Assembly (NCBI GenBank): GCA_018806985.1
Contig: JADANN010000147.1
Location: forward strand, 57,937 to 121,936
Source of the DNA: Angiostrongylus vasorum
Lineage: Eukaryota; Nematoda; Chromadorea; Rhabditida; Metastrongylidae
Direction of reading: 5' to 3'
DNA length: 64,000 bases
Shown piece by piece: positions 26,901 to 37,411 of this stretch (position 1 is the stretch's first letter; each line of letters starts with the position of its first letter). The position numbers and the translations under genes were made by a program. The notes below the pieces were generated by a model. That model saw only the letters and a list, made by a program, of their open reading frames with translations. It was not told the origin of the DNA and did no database searches.

Positions 26901-29900
26901 GCAGCCTGAACACTTCGTTTAAAGATGATTAAAAGATGGTAGTTGAAAAGGTGGGAATAAAATAACAGTAGGACCAGTCTAAAAACAGCATGACATGGCT
27001 TCGACAACAAATAAACAAAAACAACAGAACCTTTAGATTCGTAGGGTCAAATCGTAGAGCCATCGCACTGTCTTTTATAGCGCATCGAAGATTCCCGATA
27101 TATTTTTGTGCTGCTGCTCGATTACTGTAGAGAATTGAATTTAGCTTACGGTCCAAACACTTCTGCTTTATACCTAGAACCAAAGAATGTGTCATATACT
27201 TAGTAGAACCTGCAACCTAAGTTGTATAACAAACTCATGCAAGCTGAACAATCCAAAGAAATCTATTGGTTATTAAAACCGAGGTTAAGCGAAAGTCGCA
27301 TTAGCGAAGTACTATAGAACTTATGTTAGCAGCAGCTAGAAGTTCCACAAAAGATTTTTTTAAACGTTATGCAAAGGAAGTACAAGACTGGGAAGCGTAG
27401 ACACGTTTAAGACAGTTCTGACAGTGTACATATTCTGTACTAGACTGACGCTTTAACAGTTTACGAGAGCTAGGGTCAGCAATATCCCCCTATTTTCTTT
27501 GGGCTACAGCTATAAATTGGTGATAGTGTTACAGTCTTTCTTCAGTAGACGTATGAGAATGTAATCAAATAAGCAATTCTGCAGAGGAAAAGAAGCGTAG
27601 TAGGTTGGTTAAATGCAGAAACACATTCCTTGTCGATCACAGTTGCTCTTATCAACTAATTTTTACGGAACTTACACTACCGTTCATTATAAACTCCGAG
27701 TTTGTTAACACCTTAAAATTTGCGATAACCATTCAAAGGAAAAGCACTCGTATTTATGACCATTTATACCTTAGAGTTCGACTTTACAATACCTATGAGG
27801 GTATAATGGTCGTCAAATGACAAAGGATAAAGCTCTCGGCGTTGATCTGTCCTTGAGGGATCCCCTATGCATTCGACTTCATTACGCATCGTTAGAGGTG
27901 ATTGAATGCATATCTGGACTTTACAACGACGCACGGTGACCTACCGATGTATCGAGCCAGTGCTGCTATCCTCTTAGACAAGTCTAGTACCAATGTGCCG
28001 ACTCCGGAGGGATGGAAGACTTGGTGTGCCGCGGGCGCAATGATTGATCCCATGTGTATTGCAGGGCGCCTCTCACCACTGCTCCACGCGCGCCCATTCT
28101 AGAGGTGTGCGACTCTCAAATTCAAAGCCACTTAACCAAATTTGGGTGCACCATTACTAATATTTTGCAGCACTTTATACCACGTTAAACGATACAGATT
28201 TCGATATGGATTCACCTTCAACAGGAAACATTTTCGAAGTAATAAAATAATTTAGGTGTGGTTTCTTTGGAGAAATGGCCTCATCATAAACGATACCTAG
28301 AGTTATGGATGGATATATGAAAGAAAACCGTTGACGAGTAGCACATAAACGGAAATACAAATATTTCCACTGAGTCGTAAACCAAAGAGCTCCAGATATT
28401 AATTATGTCAGACGACAGCGAAGAAAATTACTAGTTCCCAGAATCGACTTTCTATTGACCTCGGCATTAGATTATATCAGGCGGCAATGGAAATTAATAG
28501 TAATTATCAGTAGTAAGTAAAATTAAAGGGAGGTGCATGTAGCGCAGTGGTCTAAGGCGTCCTGCAGCATGGGGTCGAGCCCCGCGCGCCAGGGCTACCA
28601 AGCCCTCCATCCATCCGGGATTGGGAAACTGGTACCAGACGTGCCTGGGCGGATAGCAGAACTGGCTCGATGCGTCGGTAGAGCACCATGAGTCATTGTA
28701 AAGGCCGGATATGCATTCAAACACCTCTAGCGATGCTAATTGAAGTCGAATGCATGACACATCCTTCAGAGACTGATCAACGCCAAAGCTTTATCGTTCT
28801 TTTTAATTAATATTAAAAAACGCAGTCTTTCTTTCCATAGTTGTATCTCTCCCTTTCACAGAGAACCACGAAAAATCCCATGAATTTTGGAAAAAGTCAT
28901 TTAAAGAAAGAAATAAGAACTATCATTCTCACCGGTTAACGCTATTTTCAATGCGAATCACGGATGGTTCATTAAGGAAGGAGGTAAAACACAGGAGTCT
29001 ACCTTCAGTATAACAATCAGTTGCCCAACGATACTTCTTGAGCTTGAAGTGTTTATTTCCTTCCTGTCTATGCCGCTCAGCATTCATCTGCTTATCCTCG
29101 TCCACATCGTCATATTTCAGTGCCTAAACCAGCCCAGAGACAGATTAAAGAACTGAATAAAGTCAACAAAACTGGACTGACTTTCGAAAAAAAGTACAAT
29201 AAGAACATTAAACTTGCAAAAAACTTGAAGTGAAAGCAAGATAACATAGAATGAAAAAACCTCCCAACGGTTTACCACCTCATCGCGGCTGGGAGGTGTT
29301 CTTGTTTGTCGGACTGCGATGTACAACGGTGGGACTCATCCCCCTAGCACGGCCTCTCAAGCTGAGAAATAGTCCGGTGTTTCCATCCAGGAAGCCCTAG
29401 CTACAGTAAACCAATACCACGATGCACCACCGTCCTGGTTCAAAGTCGCATGGTGGCAAATCTCACGCTGAACCACGAGAGCCGCGACTGCCTGTGGTAG
29501 TGATGACCTGGGGCTGACTTTGGCGTGGCTGACCTTGGGAATATGTGAACCACAATGGTTAAACTAGCAAAACTTCGGAGCGATGGAAATTATGCTGGGA
29601 CGCTCACAATCAGTGAAGACGGCTTACTGAATACAAAGTACCAATTAGTACAAAGAAAGGTAGAGATACCTGAAGAGCACTTATTGTCTCCGCGTACTTT
29701 CCCCTTAGCCCAGTTTCGAGATCTTTCATGAAAGCAGGGTGTTGTTCAATATCACTACACCACTCATTGAAATCGAACGGTTTCTTCTCAACATTTTCTG
29801 CTGCCTAAATTACCATTACACATTTCAAAAAAGGTTAACAGTGTTAAAAAATACAACGCCAGTAAGAGAAAAGAAAATGGAGGGCGAAAGGAAGAAGGAA

Positions 29901-30074
29901 AAAACGAAAAGTTGAGAGTGAAAAGGAAAACGACAACTGAAAAACGGACACCTTCTTCGCAGCCATTTCTTCCATGAACAGTTCCAAGTCATCATCGAGT
30001 TTCTTCATCAATGCTGCTCGTTCCTCATCCGTTACAGGATGCCTCTTCGTAAACTTCCAATTCGTTCTTTCCAT
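23829..30074 (-). CDS. TTC4/Cns1-like TPR co-chaperone of HSP90/HSP70 (10 exons)
   Basis: Homologues of human TTC4, yeast Cns1 and fly Dpit47 are cytosolic or nuclear TPR co-chaperones that bind the EEVD tails of HSP90/HSP70. Exons 29952-30074, 29670-29804, 29003-29123, 27031-27173, 26791-26905, 26349-26461, 26135-26278, 26008-26073, 24743-24852 and 23829-24126 join in phase to 455 residues. TPR1 contains ERHRQEGNKHFK, TPR2 contains LYSNRAAAQKYIGN, and TPR3 follows. The carboxylate-clamp positions are Arg105, Asn109, Asn144, Lys174 and Arg178; the last two are split by an intron. The C-terminal domain shows DDGNLQWPFLVQYPQ, LETPAEWDINHMF and GFQIVQGLPVIMVAS, matching the TTC4 C-terminal fold. 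The start ATG lies 15 nt after a TTTTGCAG acceptor. The family usually ends near the IYYV segment. Here about 27 more residues and the stop are read from an S3 repeat. S1 and S3 copies sit in the introns. Confidence 0.88.
24222..24608 (-). repeat. S3 element (TTC4 last intron)
   Basis: Full-length: CCTCCCAACAGTTCACCGCC at one end and GGGCCATCCAAGTATCCAAG at the other. Confidence 0.8.
25515..25555 (-). ncRNA. Hammerhead-ribozyme-like motif, one core change
   Basis: Minus strand: CUGGGGA replaces CUGANGA; stem II GGCG/CGCC is perfect; then GAAACGUC and AGC. It lies in the intron between TTC4 exons 8 and 9. A Penelope-tail-like stretch on the plus strand (GTGTTTGCTCAACAAGAG) follows at about 25650. 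Confidence 0.45.
26485..26738 (-). repeat. S1 SINE in the TTC4 intron between exons 5 and 6
   Basis: Full-length antisense copy that fills most of the 329-bp intron, ending about 50 nt from exon 5. Confidence 0.75.
27822..28096 (-). repeat. S1 SINE in TTC4 intron 3
   Basis: Full-length copy starting AGCTCTCGGCGTTGATC. It is duplicated along with the segment (35478-35660). Confidence 0.75.
28532..28795 (+). repeat. S1 SINE in TTC4 intron 3, best tRNA-like head
   Basis: The head reads GTGCATGTAGCGCAGTGGTC (A box) and GGGGTCGAGCCCCG (B box, close to GGTTCGANNCC). It is duplicated at 36119-36370. Confidence 0.8.
29259..29636 (-). repeat. S3 element (TTC4 intron 2)
   Basis: Full-length: CCTCCCAACGGTTTACCACC to GTGAAGACGGCTTACTG. 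It ends about 35 nt from exon 2. Confidence 0.8.
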
Positions 30075-30089
30075 TACAGATAGTAGTAC

Positions 30090-30100
30090 CTGCAAAAGTA
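30090..30100 (-). promoter_or_regulatory. Probable spliced-leader trans-splice acceptor of the TTC4-like gene
   Basis: A pyrimidine-rich TTTTGCAG lies on the minus strand so that the mRNA would start at 30089, 15 nt before the ATG at 30074. This short spacing is typical of nematode trans-splicing. The alternative is an ordinary acceptor of a 5' non-coding exon. RNA evidence would be decisive. Confidence 0.45.
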
Positions 30101-30171
30101 AAACGAGAGAAACGAAAGTACGAAAGAAAGCGAAGTACTAGGATGTGATATAGAGTACGAAACAGATAAAA

Positions 30172-30402
30172 TCACAAAGGGTAATATTGTACAAGGCTAC
30201 TGCGAGATTTTATCTTCATTTTGAATAATTGAACAATCCTATGTCCATGACAATAATTGACCAGCTTACTCTCTTGTTTACCCCAAGGAACATCAATGGT
30301 TACCTTAATACGGACACTACCCATATGATCATCTGAGCAATAACAAGCAAATTTTTTCGACGAGACTACTGTAGTGCGTAATTTCTGTGGTTTACGTATC
30401 AT
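30172..30402 (-). other. Unassigned open frame just upstream of the TTC4-like gene
   Basis: An open frame (start MGMIRKPQKLRTT, with CYCSDD and VNYCHG in the middle) ends 82 nt upstream of the TTC4 trans-splice site. A good donor-like site (AAG, then GTAACC) lies inside it. I do not recognise the product. The spacing would fit a nematode operon with this as the upstream gene's last exon, but the sequence could equally be non-coding. The 48.7-48.9 kb duplicate of this stretch is degenerate. Confidence 0.2.
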
Positions 30403-30744
30403 TCCCATGTCTACACCGTCATACAATGCACTGTATTGATGCGACTTCGTTTTACATTACTGCCTGAGTTAATTTAGCCTTAGAGTTTGGAAGAAAGCAA
30501 GAAGGAAAAAAGAAGTGCCCAAGAAAAAGTGGTCCTCAAAGTTGTGTGGCGGTTATTGACCTCCCACCCAATACCCTACGCCGTCAATTAGTTCGCAACA
30601 GCCTCTATGGTCGTTTGAATTCTCCACTATTTGAACTCCAGAATTCAAACAACTAAACGAGCATTTCATTTTGGTCGGCTTCACAGGAATTCAGTTTGCT
30701 CGTCGCAAGATGACTGGAACCATCACTGTGGACCGCTATGCCTT

Positions 30745-30935
30745 ACTTACTGCTTTTTTTTTCATGGCAGTGTACAGTGTGAAATATAGGTACAGTGATG
30801 ATGAGATATTTTCGAAACTTCAGACCTCATGTGTCTGCGGGCGGGATCGAACACACTATTACTTTGTCTGGGAGCGAACGCGTTCACGACCACGTTATAC
30901 GGGTGCTTCGTTTCGCCTACCTCTCTTATTCTATG
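30745..30935 (+). repeat. S2 single arm
   Basis: Includes GTGTGAAATATAGGTACAGT, GATGATGAGATATT, GTCTGCGGGCGG and TTCGTTTCGCC. Confidence 0.7.
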
Positions 30936-31176
30936 TAAATATTTAGACATATATAAATATTTTTTTAAAATATGAGATTTTTTTATAAATTTCGCATTTT
31001 TAAATCAATATTTTTTATAATCAGCTGTTCTAACCTTCCTCATTGGAAGTCATGAAGAAAGCGGTGAGTGTTTCGAGAAGCTGTTGATCATGTGATTGCT
31101 ATAGAGTTTTTCGTCTTTTTGTAAGTGTTATTGAAACGTTTGGCCTAGTAAATTGTATGTCAGTATGCCCTTCCAG

Positions 31177-31213
31177 GCTCTGAAGAAGGCGATGCTGCCG
31201 AAACGTCAGCTAC
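31177..31213 (+). ncRNA. Hammerhead-ribozyme-like motif (solo Penelope tail)
   Basis: GGCU precedes CUGAAGA; stem II is GGC/GCC around GAUGCU; then GAAACGUC and AGCU close stem I. No RT or endonuclease coding is seen beside it, so it is a solo terminal fragment. Confidence 0.5.
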
Positions 31214-31479
31214 TGTTGTATTGTATTGTGTTTTTCTATGGAAATAAATGTATTCTGTTTAACAACCTTACGACTGCTGAACAAGAAAACGACGCATTCA
31301 TGTTCCAGTGCCGAGGTTCGTCATCGTGTTCGCATCGTCCACGGTACCCATTGAAATCGAACATATGGCGTATCCTCAAAGGGATTGCTGAACGCCAAAC
31401 GTATTTTCTAGCCTTTGTGCAATGAGTTTTTCTTTATTTTTTTTTCTTACTTTATCAACCTGTCTTCACGTCTACTGTG

Positions 31480-31800
31480 CGGATCCCAGCACTTCACACA
31501 CTTCATTCGTTTTCTTGCATCCGTCATCCACGAATGTTTTCCAACTTCTACGTGTGCTTTCGTCTGCTGCTTAAGGATTATCATTTCACTTTAAATATCG
31601 TAGAATGGTGGTCTAGTCGATTCTCCCTGGAGTCCTGAGATAACTGGGCTTGAACGTTCCCAATTAGATTGCAGAGAGTGATTTTCTCCGAACAAGTCCG
31701 GCACCAATTTCCGGCCTCGGAGGTATGAAAGGGGTGGTGAGCCCAGAGTGGCGTTGAACAAGAAAAATGTTCGTGATGATCGGCATCACTAGAACTGTGC
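31480..31800. repeat. S5 old repeat
   Basis: GGATCCCAGCACTTCACACA, CATCCGTCATCCACGAATG and GGCCTCGGAGGTATG match the 5.1-5.7 kb units. Confidence 0.5.
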
Positions 31801-31859
31801 TATGCGCCGTTAACCATTTCTATTTATTATTACTCGTTCCTATTGATTTAAAAAAAATT

Positions 31860-32538
31860 AAATCTTTGCGCTTGTCCCTAATAATTGGGTTGACCTTTAT
31901 TGCTAGAGAAACATGACGAACGAAACAGCGAACGATTTCTAACGTTTCCTTGGTCACATGGAGCTTTGTGCCTGAGATTTGCCTCATGGACGCAAGATTC
32001 TATAGAATCACTCATATGCTGCATCGTTGGGGCAGGGTTCACGAGAACGGTGTTGCATTGCAGTAATGTATAATTGATCTGACCCGTAAGAGGACCCAAA
32101 ATGACCGCGATTATAGCATCAGAGAGACCATCACTACCATTTTGCCGTTCGAGAATATCGATGACCTGAAGAATGAAGTCATGCAGCCGCAGAAAGAGTG
32201 TGTATAGAGGCGTTTTCATTCAAGTTATAATGAGCCATATAAACCGTGTTGAAAGGAAAAAATGACGGTTTTTCAGAAGCATTGAAGCTTACTTTCTCCA
32301 TCAATCAAGAAGCGTTTTCTAAGACATTACATGCATTTCTAGCACACAAAAAGCTTAAAGCTTGGGAAATGTGAGATGACTGCTTGCATTACGATACGTG
32401 ATACAAATGATACAAATGCGTCAGCTTCTTCATGGCAGTTGTGATGTCAGGGACCTGAGCAGGGACATTGTGTGCGATGGAGTAGACCATGGCGACTGGC
32501 AAGGTAAAGCCCGTCACGGTGAAGATCGAAGGCCTTGC
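31860..32538 (-). CDS. Nematode-type secreted-protein paralogue, partial (2 exons)
   Basis: Exon A (about 32423-32538) encodes GFTLPVAMVYSIAHNVPAQV after a CTGCAG acceptor and ends at a GTATCG donor, phase 0. Exon B starts near 32168 after an ATTCTTCAG acceptor and encodes VIDILERQNGSDGLSDAIIA, then GQINYTLLQCNTVLVNP, and runs open to a stop near 31860. The two exons align with the exons at 40640-41010 and 53930-54290 (VREVLEENGRRAG-like, then QINYEPLGCATVLVNAMP), with the same intron position and phase. No signal-peptide exon was found upstream, so the gene is incomplete or its first exon is unseen. The function is unknown. I believe the family is nematode-specific, but that needs a database search. 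Confidence 0.5.
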
Positions 32539-33129
32539 TGCAGTGAAATTTAGTAAATTTTGTTGTTAAAAACAATGATCAGAATTTATAGTTGTTAATG
32601 AAAAAACAGTAACAACTAAAATCCAAATCATTCTGTTTTTCCTGTTCTTTAGAGCTTTTGAAACTTCCTTCTTCTGCTATTCAAATTTCATAATCTTCTC
32701 ACCAAAAGATTCAAATCACAGCTGCTTTTTAGTCATGAGGTTTTAGATATTTTCACTGCGATTAAGGTCCACAGCACTGTATTTAAAATTGCAGCTGTTT
32801 GTAATAGCATAGCAGTCTTTTCCTCATTAGATTAGCCTGATGGCATCACTCCACATCCCTAGCACTGTCGAGACTCCGTCCAGAAGCGAGACAGGAGGTG
32901 CGGAAGTCACACCACGTTAGAAAGACTACATTTTTTGTCTCGTGGGCAAAAGCGTGCTCAACCGTTGTCAACGGCGTACCACAAAATTCAATGACAACCT
33001 CGCACACGACGCAGCAGCCACACGCACAAGCACAACCATCCCGCACTGAGAAAATTGAATTGCTTTGCAACCGACTATGATGAAAACTTCGTTGTGTTGT
33101 CTGTCTTACTGACAGCCACAAAATTTAAA

Positions 33130-33368
33130 AAGTTATCGGTGTTGATCAATCCGTTAGCGATGCGCCGTGCACTCGACTTCATCAAGAACCGTTAGAGGTG
33201 ATTGAATGTATATGTGCTTTTATACTCGTGGAGCTACCCATGTATTGAGCCAATGCTACTATCTTCATAGACAAGCCTAGTACACATTTGCTGACTCCAG
33301 AGCGATGCAAGGCTTGGTGAGTGTGTATCGCAGTGGGCGCCTCCGACCACTGCGCTACACGCACCTTT
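33130..33368 (-). repeat. S1 SINE copy, shortened
   Basis: Starts GGTGTTGATCAATCCG and has an internal deletion before the head at GCGCTACACGC. Confidence 0.7.
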
Positions 33369-33839
33369 TGGACAGCCATACTGCATGAAAAGATCATCTA
33401 CAACCTTAGTGCACCGTCGAAATGCGGTGAAAACTACATGAATTCAGATCTTGTGGTAATATAAAGCCTAACCCAACAGAAAACTATCTAATACCAGCAT
33501 TTTTCCGCATTGGCTAAAATTCATAGAGAGAGCATGGTACATTATTGAATGCGCAGAGCAGGGTGCTGCGTCGGAGCAGCTCCTCTTCGCGCATTTTACT
33601 AAAAAGGGCATAGATTTGCTTATTTATTTCTGTTCATAGTTCATAATAATTTGATAAAAACCCGATGATTCTACGGTGCTCCATGTGGTACCATTTTGCC
33701 ATCCGTGCACGACAACCATATTGTTGAAATTTTTCGAGTCTGAGGATTCTCACTAGCACACTGGAATTGTGGGGAAGCTTCACAATCTTCGACTGCGAGT
33801 GGAAAAGAAATTCATTAAGACGTAAATGCTTCCAGAACA

Positions 33840-35060
33840 ATTTTCATTACATCGTTGTTGAATCCCTTCTACTGGCTATAAGTGAAAAATGTTCGAGTAG
33901 TAATGAACCTTCGTGGATGTAAGCCAAATTCTAACCCCTTTTATTACCGCAATTGTTAATCCATCTCAGGGCACACTCTGGCGAACCTATGTCCTGTGAT
34001 ATTTTTTTTATGGGGAGTAATATTTTCCTGAGGTATTTTTTCAAGTAGAGACTTTTAGATCCTTGACAGCTTAGTTGTAAAACCAACACTACCATACAGG
34101 GTAGCTTTCGTTTCTGCTAATAGATAAATCGACTGCGGGCGGACCACAATTGTCTCAGGTCCTTTTTTGTAATCGAAGGAGCATTTGCTACTCCACGAAT
34201 ATTAAAGCAATGAGTGTATAGCACTGGGTTCATCCCAATTCTCGAGTTTTTTGCGTACAAGGAACGATCAACCTTCTAGAATCTGACAATCTCATCAGTA
34301 ACTGCTGTTGTCTGGATTAGACACAAGAGCTCACTCATACTTAAGGCAGAAGCTTTTTTTTCAAAGCTAAACCAAACTGGAACGACTCAAAAACCACTGT
34401 GGTGGAAACTGTCCGATGATCCACATAACATAAAGTTCTGAAACGATTCTGCTCATGATATCTTATGGAATGGCTTTTTGAAACGATGAAACATTCGTTG
34501 CCTTTCACTGCGCTGAGGTTACCTTTTTCTGCTGTCTGCTAGAATTGACATTGAGGCACGAGCAACAAACGGCTATGAAGTAAAGCTGTAAAATATTTTT
34601 TCTGTGGAAGCGATCAGAAATTCGTTTCCCATGCAGAGCCTTTGAAGACATCCATGTCAGGTTGTGCAGCGAAGAGGTACCGGCGAACGGACTACTTACT
34701 TTTTCCAAATCCCTGACCTTCGAGAAGTACTAAAGTTTTCTACTAGAATTAAATACGGAATTCTCTCGGCCATTTCGTAAATTTTTTATTCCCTGATTGG
34801 GGATTTCCTGATTAAGGCATCCGTAATAAAAAGCCTTGTGCAAAACCGTGGTTTTCACTATGAACGCTGCATGAAAAGATTATTGACTATCTCAAGAGCA
34901 GCACCAGGAAGAGTGCAGATAACCGATACTGCGATGTTTCTTATTCTGAAAATTAACGAAGTCACAATCTGCACGTCTTTTTGCTCCACTGAGATGACCC
35001 TCTGAATGCTAAAAAAAATTTCTGAGAAGGTTTCTGGCGGTCCCATGACCCTCAGATGAA
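33840..35060. repeat. ~1.2 kb diverged repeat unit, copy 1
   Basis: Aligns in blocks with 59520-60560 and 62430-63350 (CCTTGACAGC, GAAACGATTCTG, CGATGAAACATTCG, CAGGTTGTG, AGTGCAGA). No long frame is conserved, so no gene is called. An ACTCAATCAAAAACGACACG block at 35440 recurs at 60815. Confidence 0.55.
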
Positions 35061-35089
35061 AATCTGGTAAATCTACTGTTTATATAACT

Positions 35090-35285
35090 TCTATAATGCT
35101 GAGACATTTGCAAAACTCCGGACCGCAGGTGTCTGCGGTGGGGAACGAACGCGCTATTGTCCTTTTCCGGGGAGTAACGCGTTCACCACCACACCATGCT
35201 AGTCCTTTCGTTTCGCCTGTCTCTCGGCTAGTTCTATCGATCTCTTGCCGATAGCAATCACCCGTCAACGGGATTGATCTGGAGA
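35090..35285 (+). repeat. S2 single arm with tail
   Basis: Well preserved: AAAACTCCGGACCGCAGGTG, GTGGGGAACGAACGCG, AACGCGTTCACCACCACACC, then CCGTCAACGGGATTGATCTG. It interrupts the ~1 kb unit also seen at 62.4-63.4 kb. Confidence 0.8.
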
Positions 35286-35477
35286 GTCCAAAAATAAATC
35301 GGCATTTTACCCAGTTAAGCTGAGGCTATAGTTATAATCTACCGTTTATTCTTCACTGGCTTGCTTTTTTCGACGGCGAGCAGTGTCATTTTGAATGTGC
35401 AAGTAGAATTCCGTAGCGAAATTGTTCATTTCTCAACGACTCAATCAAAAACGACACGGAGTGCTTATTCAGCTTAT

Positions 35478-35660
35478 TTGGCCTTTACAGCGACTCGCGG
35501 TGGTCTACCGATATATCGACCCAGTGCTGCTATCCTCCTGGACAAATCTGGTACCAATTTGCCGACCCCGGAAGCATGCGAAGATTGGTATGCCAAGGGG
35601 TGCGGGGATCGATCCCATATGTATCGAGGGGCGCCACCAACCACTGTGCCACACGCGTTC
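35478..35660 (-). repeat. S1 SINE, 5' part (in duplicate A)
   Basis: Matches 27915-28096; the 3' part is missing at the duplication edge. Confidence 0.7.
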
Positions 35661-36118
35661 TCATAGTTGTCGTACCTGATAATATTCTACAGTTATGGGA
35701 TCCTCAAAATCAAAACCACATAAGTAAATTCGGATGCACCATTACTACTACTTCATGGGACTTCCACACCAGGTTAAACGATACGCATTTCGACATGGAT
35801 TGATCTTCAAATGGAAGCATTTTTCAACTAATAAAATCATTTAGATGGGGTTTCCTTGAAGAAATGGCTCGTTGACAGACGATACCTAGACTTATGGCTG
35901 GGTATGTAAAAAGAAAACCGATGACGATTAGTACACATACGGCCATGCGGAGATTTCTATGGATTGGTAAATCAAGCAGTTCCGGATATCACTTAAATCA
36001 GACAACACAGAGAAACTTAGTACTTCTTAGGTAGGACTTTCTATTGACTTCGTCATTAGGTTATACTGGACAACAATGGAAATACTTAGTAATTATAAGC
36101 AGTAACTAAAATTGAAGG

Positions 36119-36370
36119 AGGTGCAGGCAGCGCAGTGGTCGGAGGAGCCCTGTAATTGAAATGAGATCGATCACGGCGCCCCCATTCGAGGTTGGCAAAT
36201 TGGTACCAGGCTTGTCTGGGAGGATAGCATCACTGGGCTCGATACATCGGTGGGCCACCGCGAATCATTGGAAAGGCCAGATGTGCATTCAATCACCTCT
36301 GACAATGCTTAATGAAGTCGAATACATGACGCATCACTGAGGGATTGGTCAACGCCGAGAGCTTATCCTT
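36119..36370 (+). repeat. S1 SINE (in duplicate A)
   Basis: Orthologous position to 28532-28795; the head has changed to GCAGGCAGCGCAGTGGTCGG. Confidence 0.75.
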
Positions 36371-36828
36371 TTTTCGTTTTAAGTCGAAATTGGTAGTCTT
36401 TCCTTCTATGATTGTATCTCCGTTTTCCATTGAAAAAACACAAAGAACTCCACAAATCTTGGAAAGGAAGTCATTTAAAAAAGAAAAAAGAGCTATCGCT
36501 CTCACCTGGAAACGCTATTTACAATGGGAACCATGGGCGGTTCATTAAGGAACGAAGTAGAACATAACAGTCAATCTTCAGTATAACAATCAGTTGCCGA
36601 AAGATGCTTCTTGAACTTGAAGCGTTTGCTTCCTTCTTGTTTATTCCATTCAGTATTCAATTTCTCGTCAACATCTCCGTCGTGTTTGATTGGTTTAACC
36701 AGCCCACAGAGAGATCAAGGAACTAAATCGATTTCAAGAAAAGTGGATGAATTTTCGAAACAACTACAGTAAAGACCTTGAACTCGTAAAAACTTGAAGT
36801 GAAGAAAAAGATAACATAGTATGAAGAA

Positions 36829-37218
36829 CCTCCCAACGGTTTACTGCCTCATCGTGGCTGGGAGGTGTTCTTGGGTGTCGTGCTACGATACACAGCGGGG
36901 GGTTCATCTCCTCAGTAGGGCCTCCCAAAATGAGAATGAGTTCGACGTTTCCATCGGGAAACCCAGCTGAGTGTAAACCATTACCAGAATCCACAATCGT
37001 TCTGGTATCAAACTGGTGTGAAAGTGGTCGCATGATAGCAAATCTCCCTCTGATCCACAGAAGTAGCTACTGCCTGTGGTGGTGACGAACTACGGTGGAC
37101 TTTGGCCTGGGTGACCTCTGGACTCCAGGAAACGACAGTGGCTAAACCAGCAAAACTCGGAACAATGCAAAATATGCTGGGGGACCGCAAAACCAGTGAA
37201 GACGGCCATCCAACTACA
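36829..37218 (-). repeat. S3 element in TTC4 duplicate A
   Basis: Same position as 29259-29636 within the duplicated segment. Confidence 0.8.
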
Positions 37219-37411
37219 AAGTACCAAGTAGTATGATAATACCCGAAATGCTCTTATTGTCTCCGTGTATTCTCTCTTTAGACCAGTCTCGAGATCCTTC
37301 GCGAAAGCAGGGTGCTGTTCAATATCACTACGCCACTCATTAAATCAAACGCTTTCTTTCCCAACATTTTCTGCTGCCTGAAAAAGGTTACCAGTGTTAA
37401 AAATACTGTCA

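Larger units (their letters stand above)
27905..30430 (-). repeat. Source segment of the TTC4 5' duplications
   Basis: This region (TTC4 intron 3 through exon 1 and the upstream flank) has two diverged partners, 35475-37405 and 47222-48925, in the same orientation. The nested S1 and S3 copies are duplicated with it, so the duplication followed those insertions. Confidence 0.75.
35475..37405 (-). pseudogene. Duplicated TTC4 5' segment A (exons 3 and 2), broken
   Basis: Matches 27905-29830. The exon 3 equivalent (about 36583-36703) keeps KQEGSKRFKFKKH and ATDCYTE-type coding, but the acceptor AG is now AA and the donor GGTAGA is now GATTGA. The exon 2 equivalent is at about 37255-37380. The copy ends where an RTE fragment begins. 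It includes S1 copies (35478-35660 and 36119-36370) and S3 (36829-37218). It is a pseudogene by splice-site loss. Confidence 0.75.

Noticed and set aside
28532..28620. A genuine tRNA gene
   Set aside because: The A and B boxes are good, but the sequence is one of about 16 dispersed copies with a long common 3' body, so it is a SINE head.
32846..33121. Signal-peptide exon for the 32.5 kb paralogue
   Set aside because: The frame is Cys-rich but has no hydrophobic core in the right place and no donor in the needed phase.
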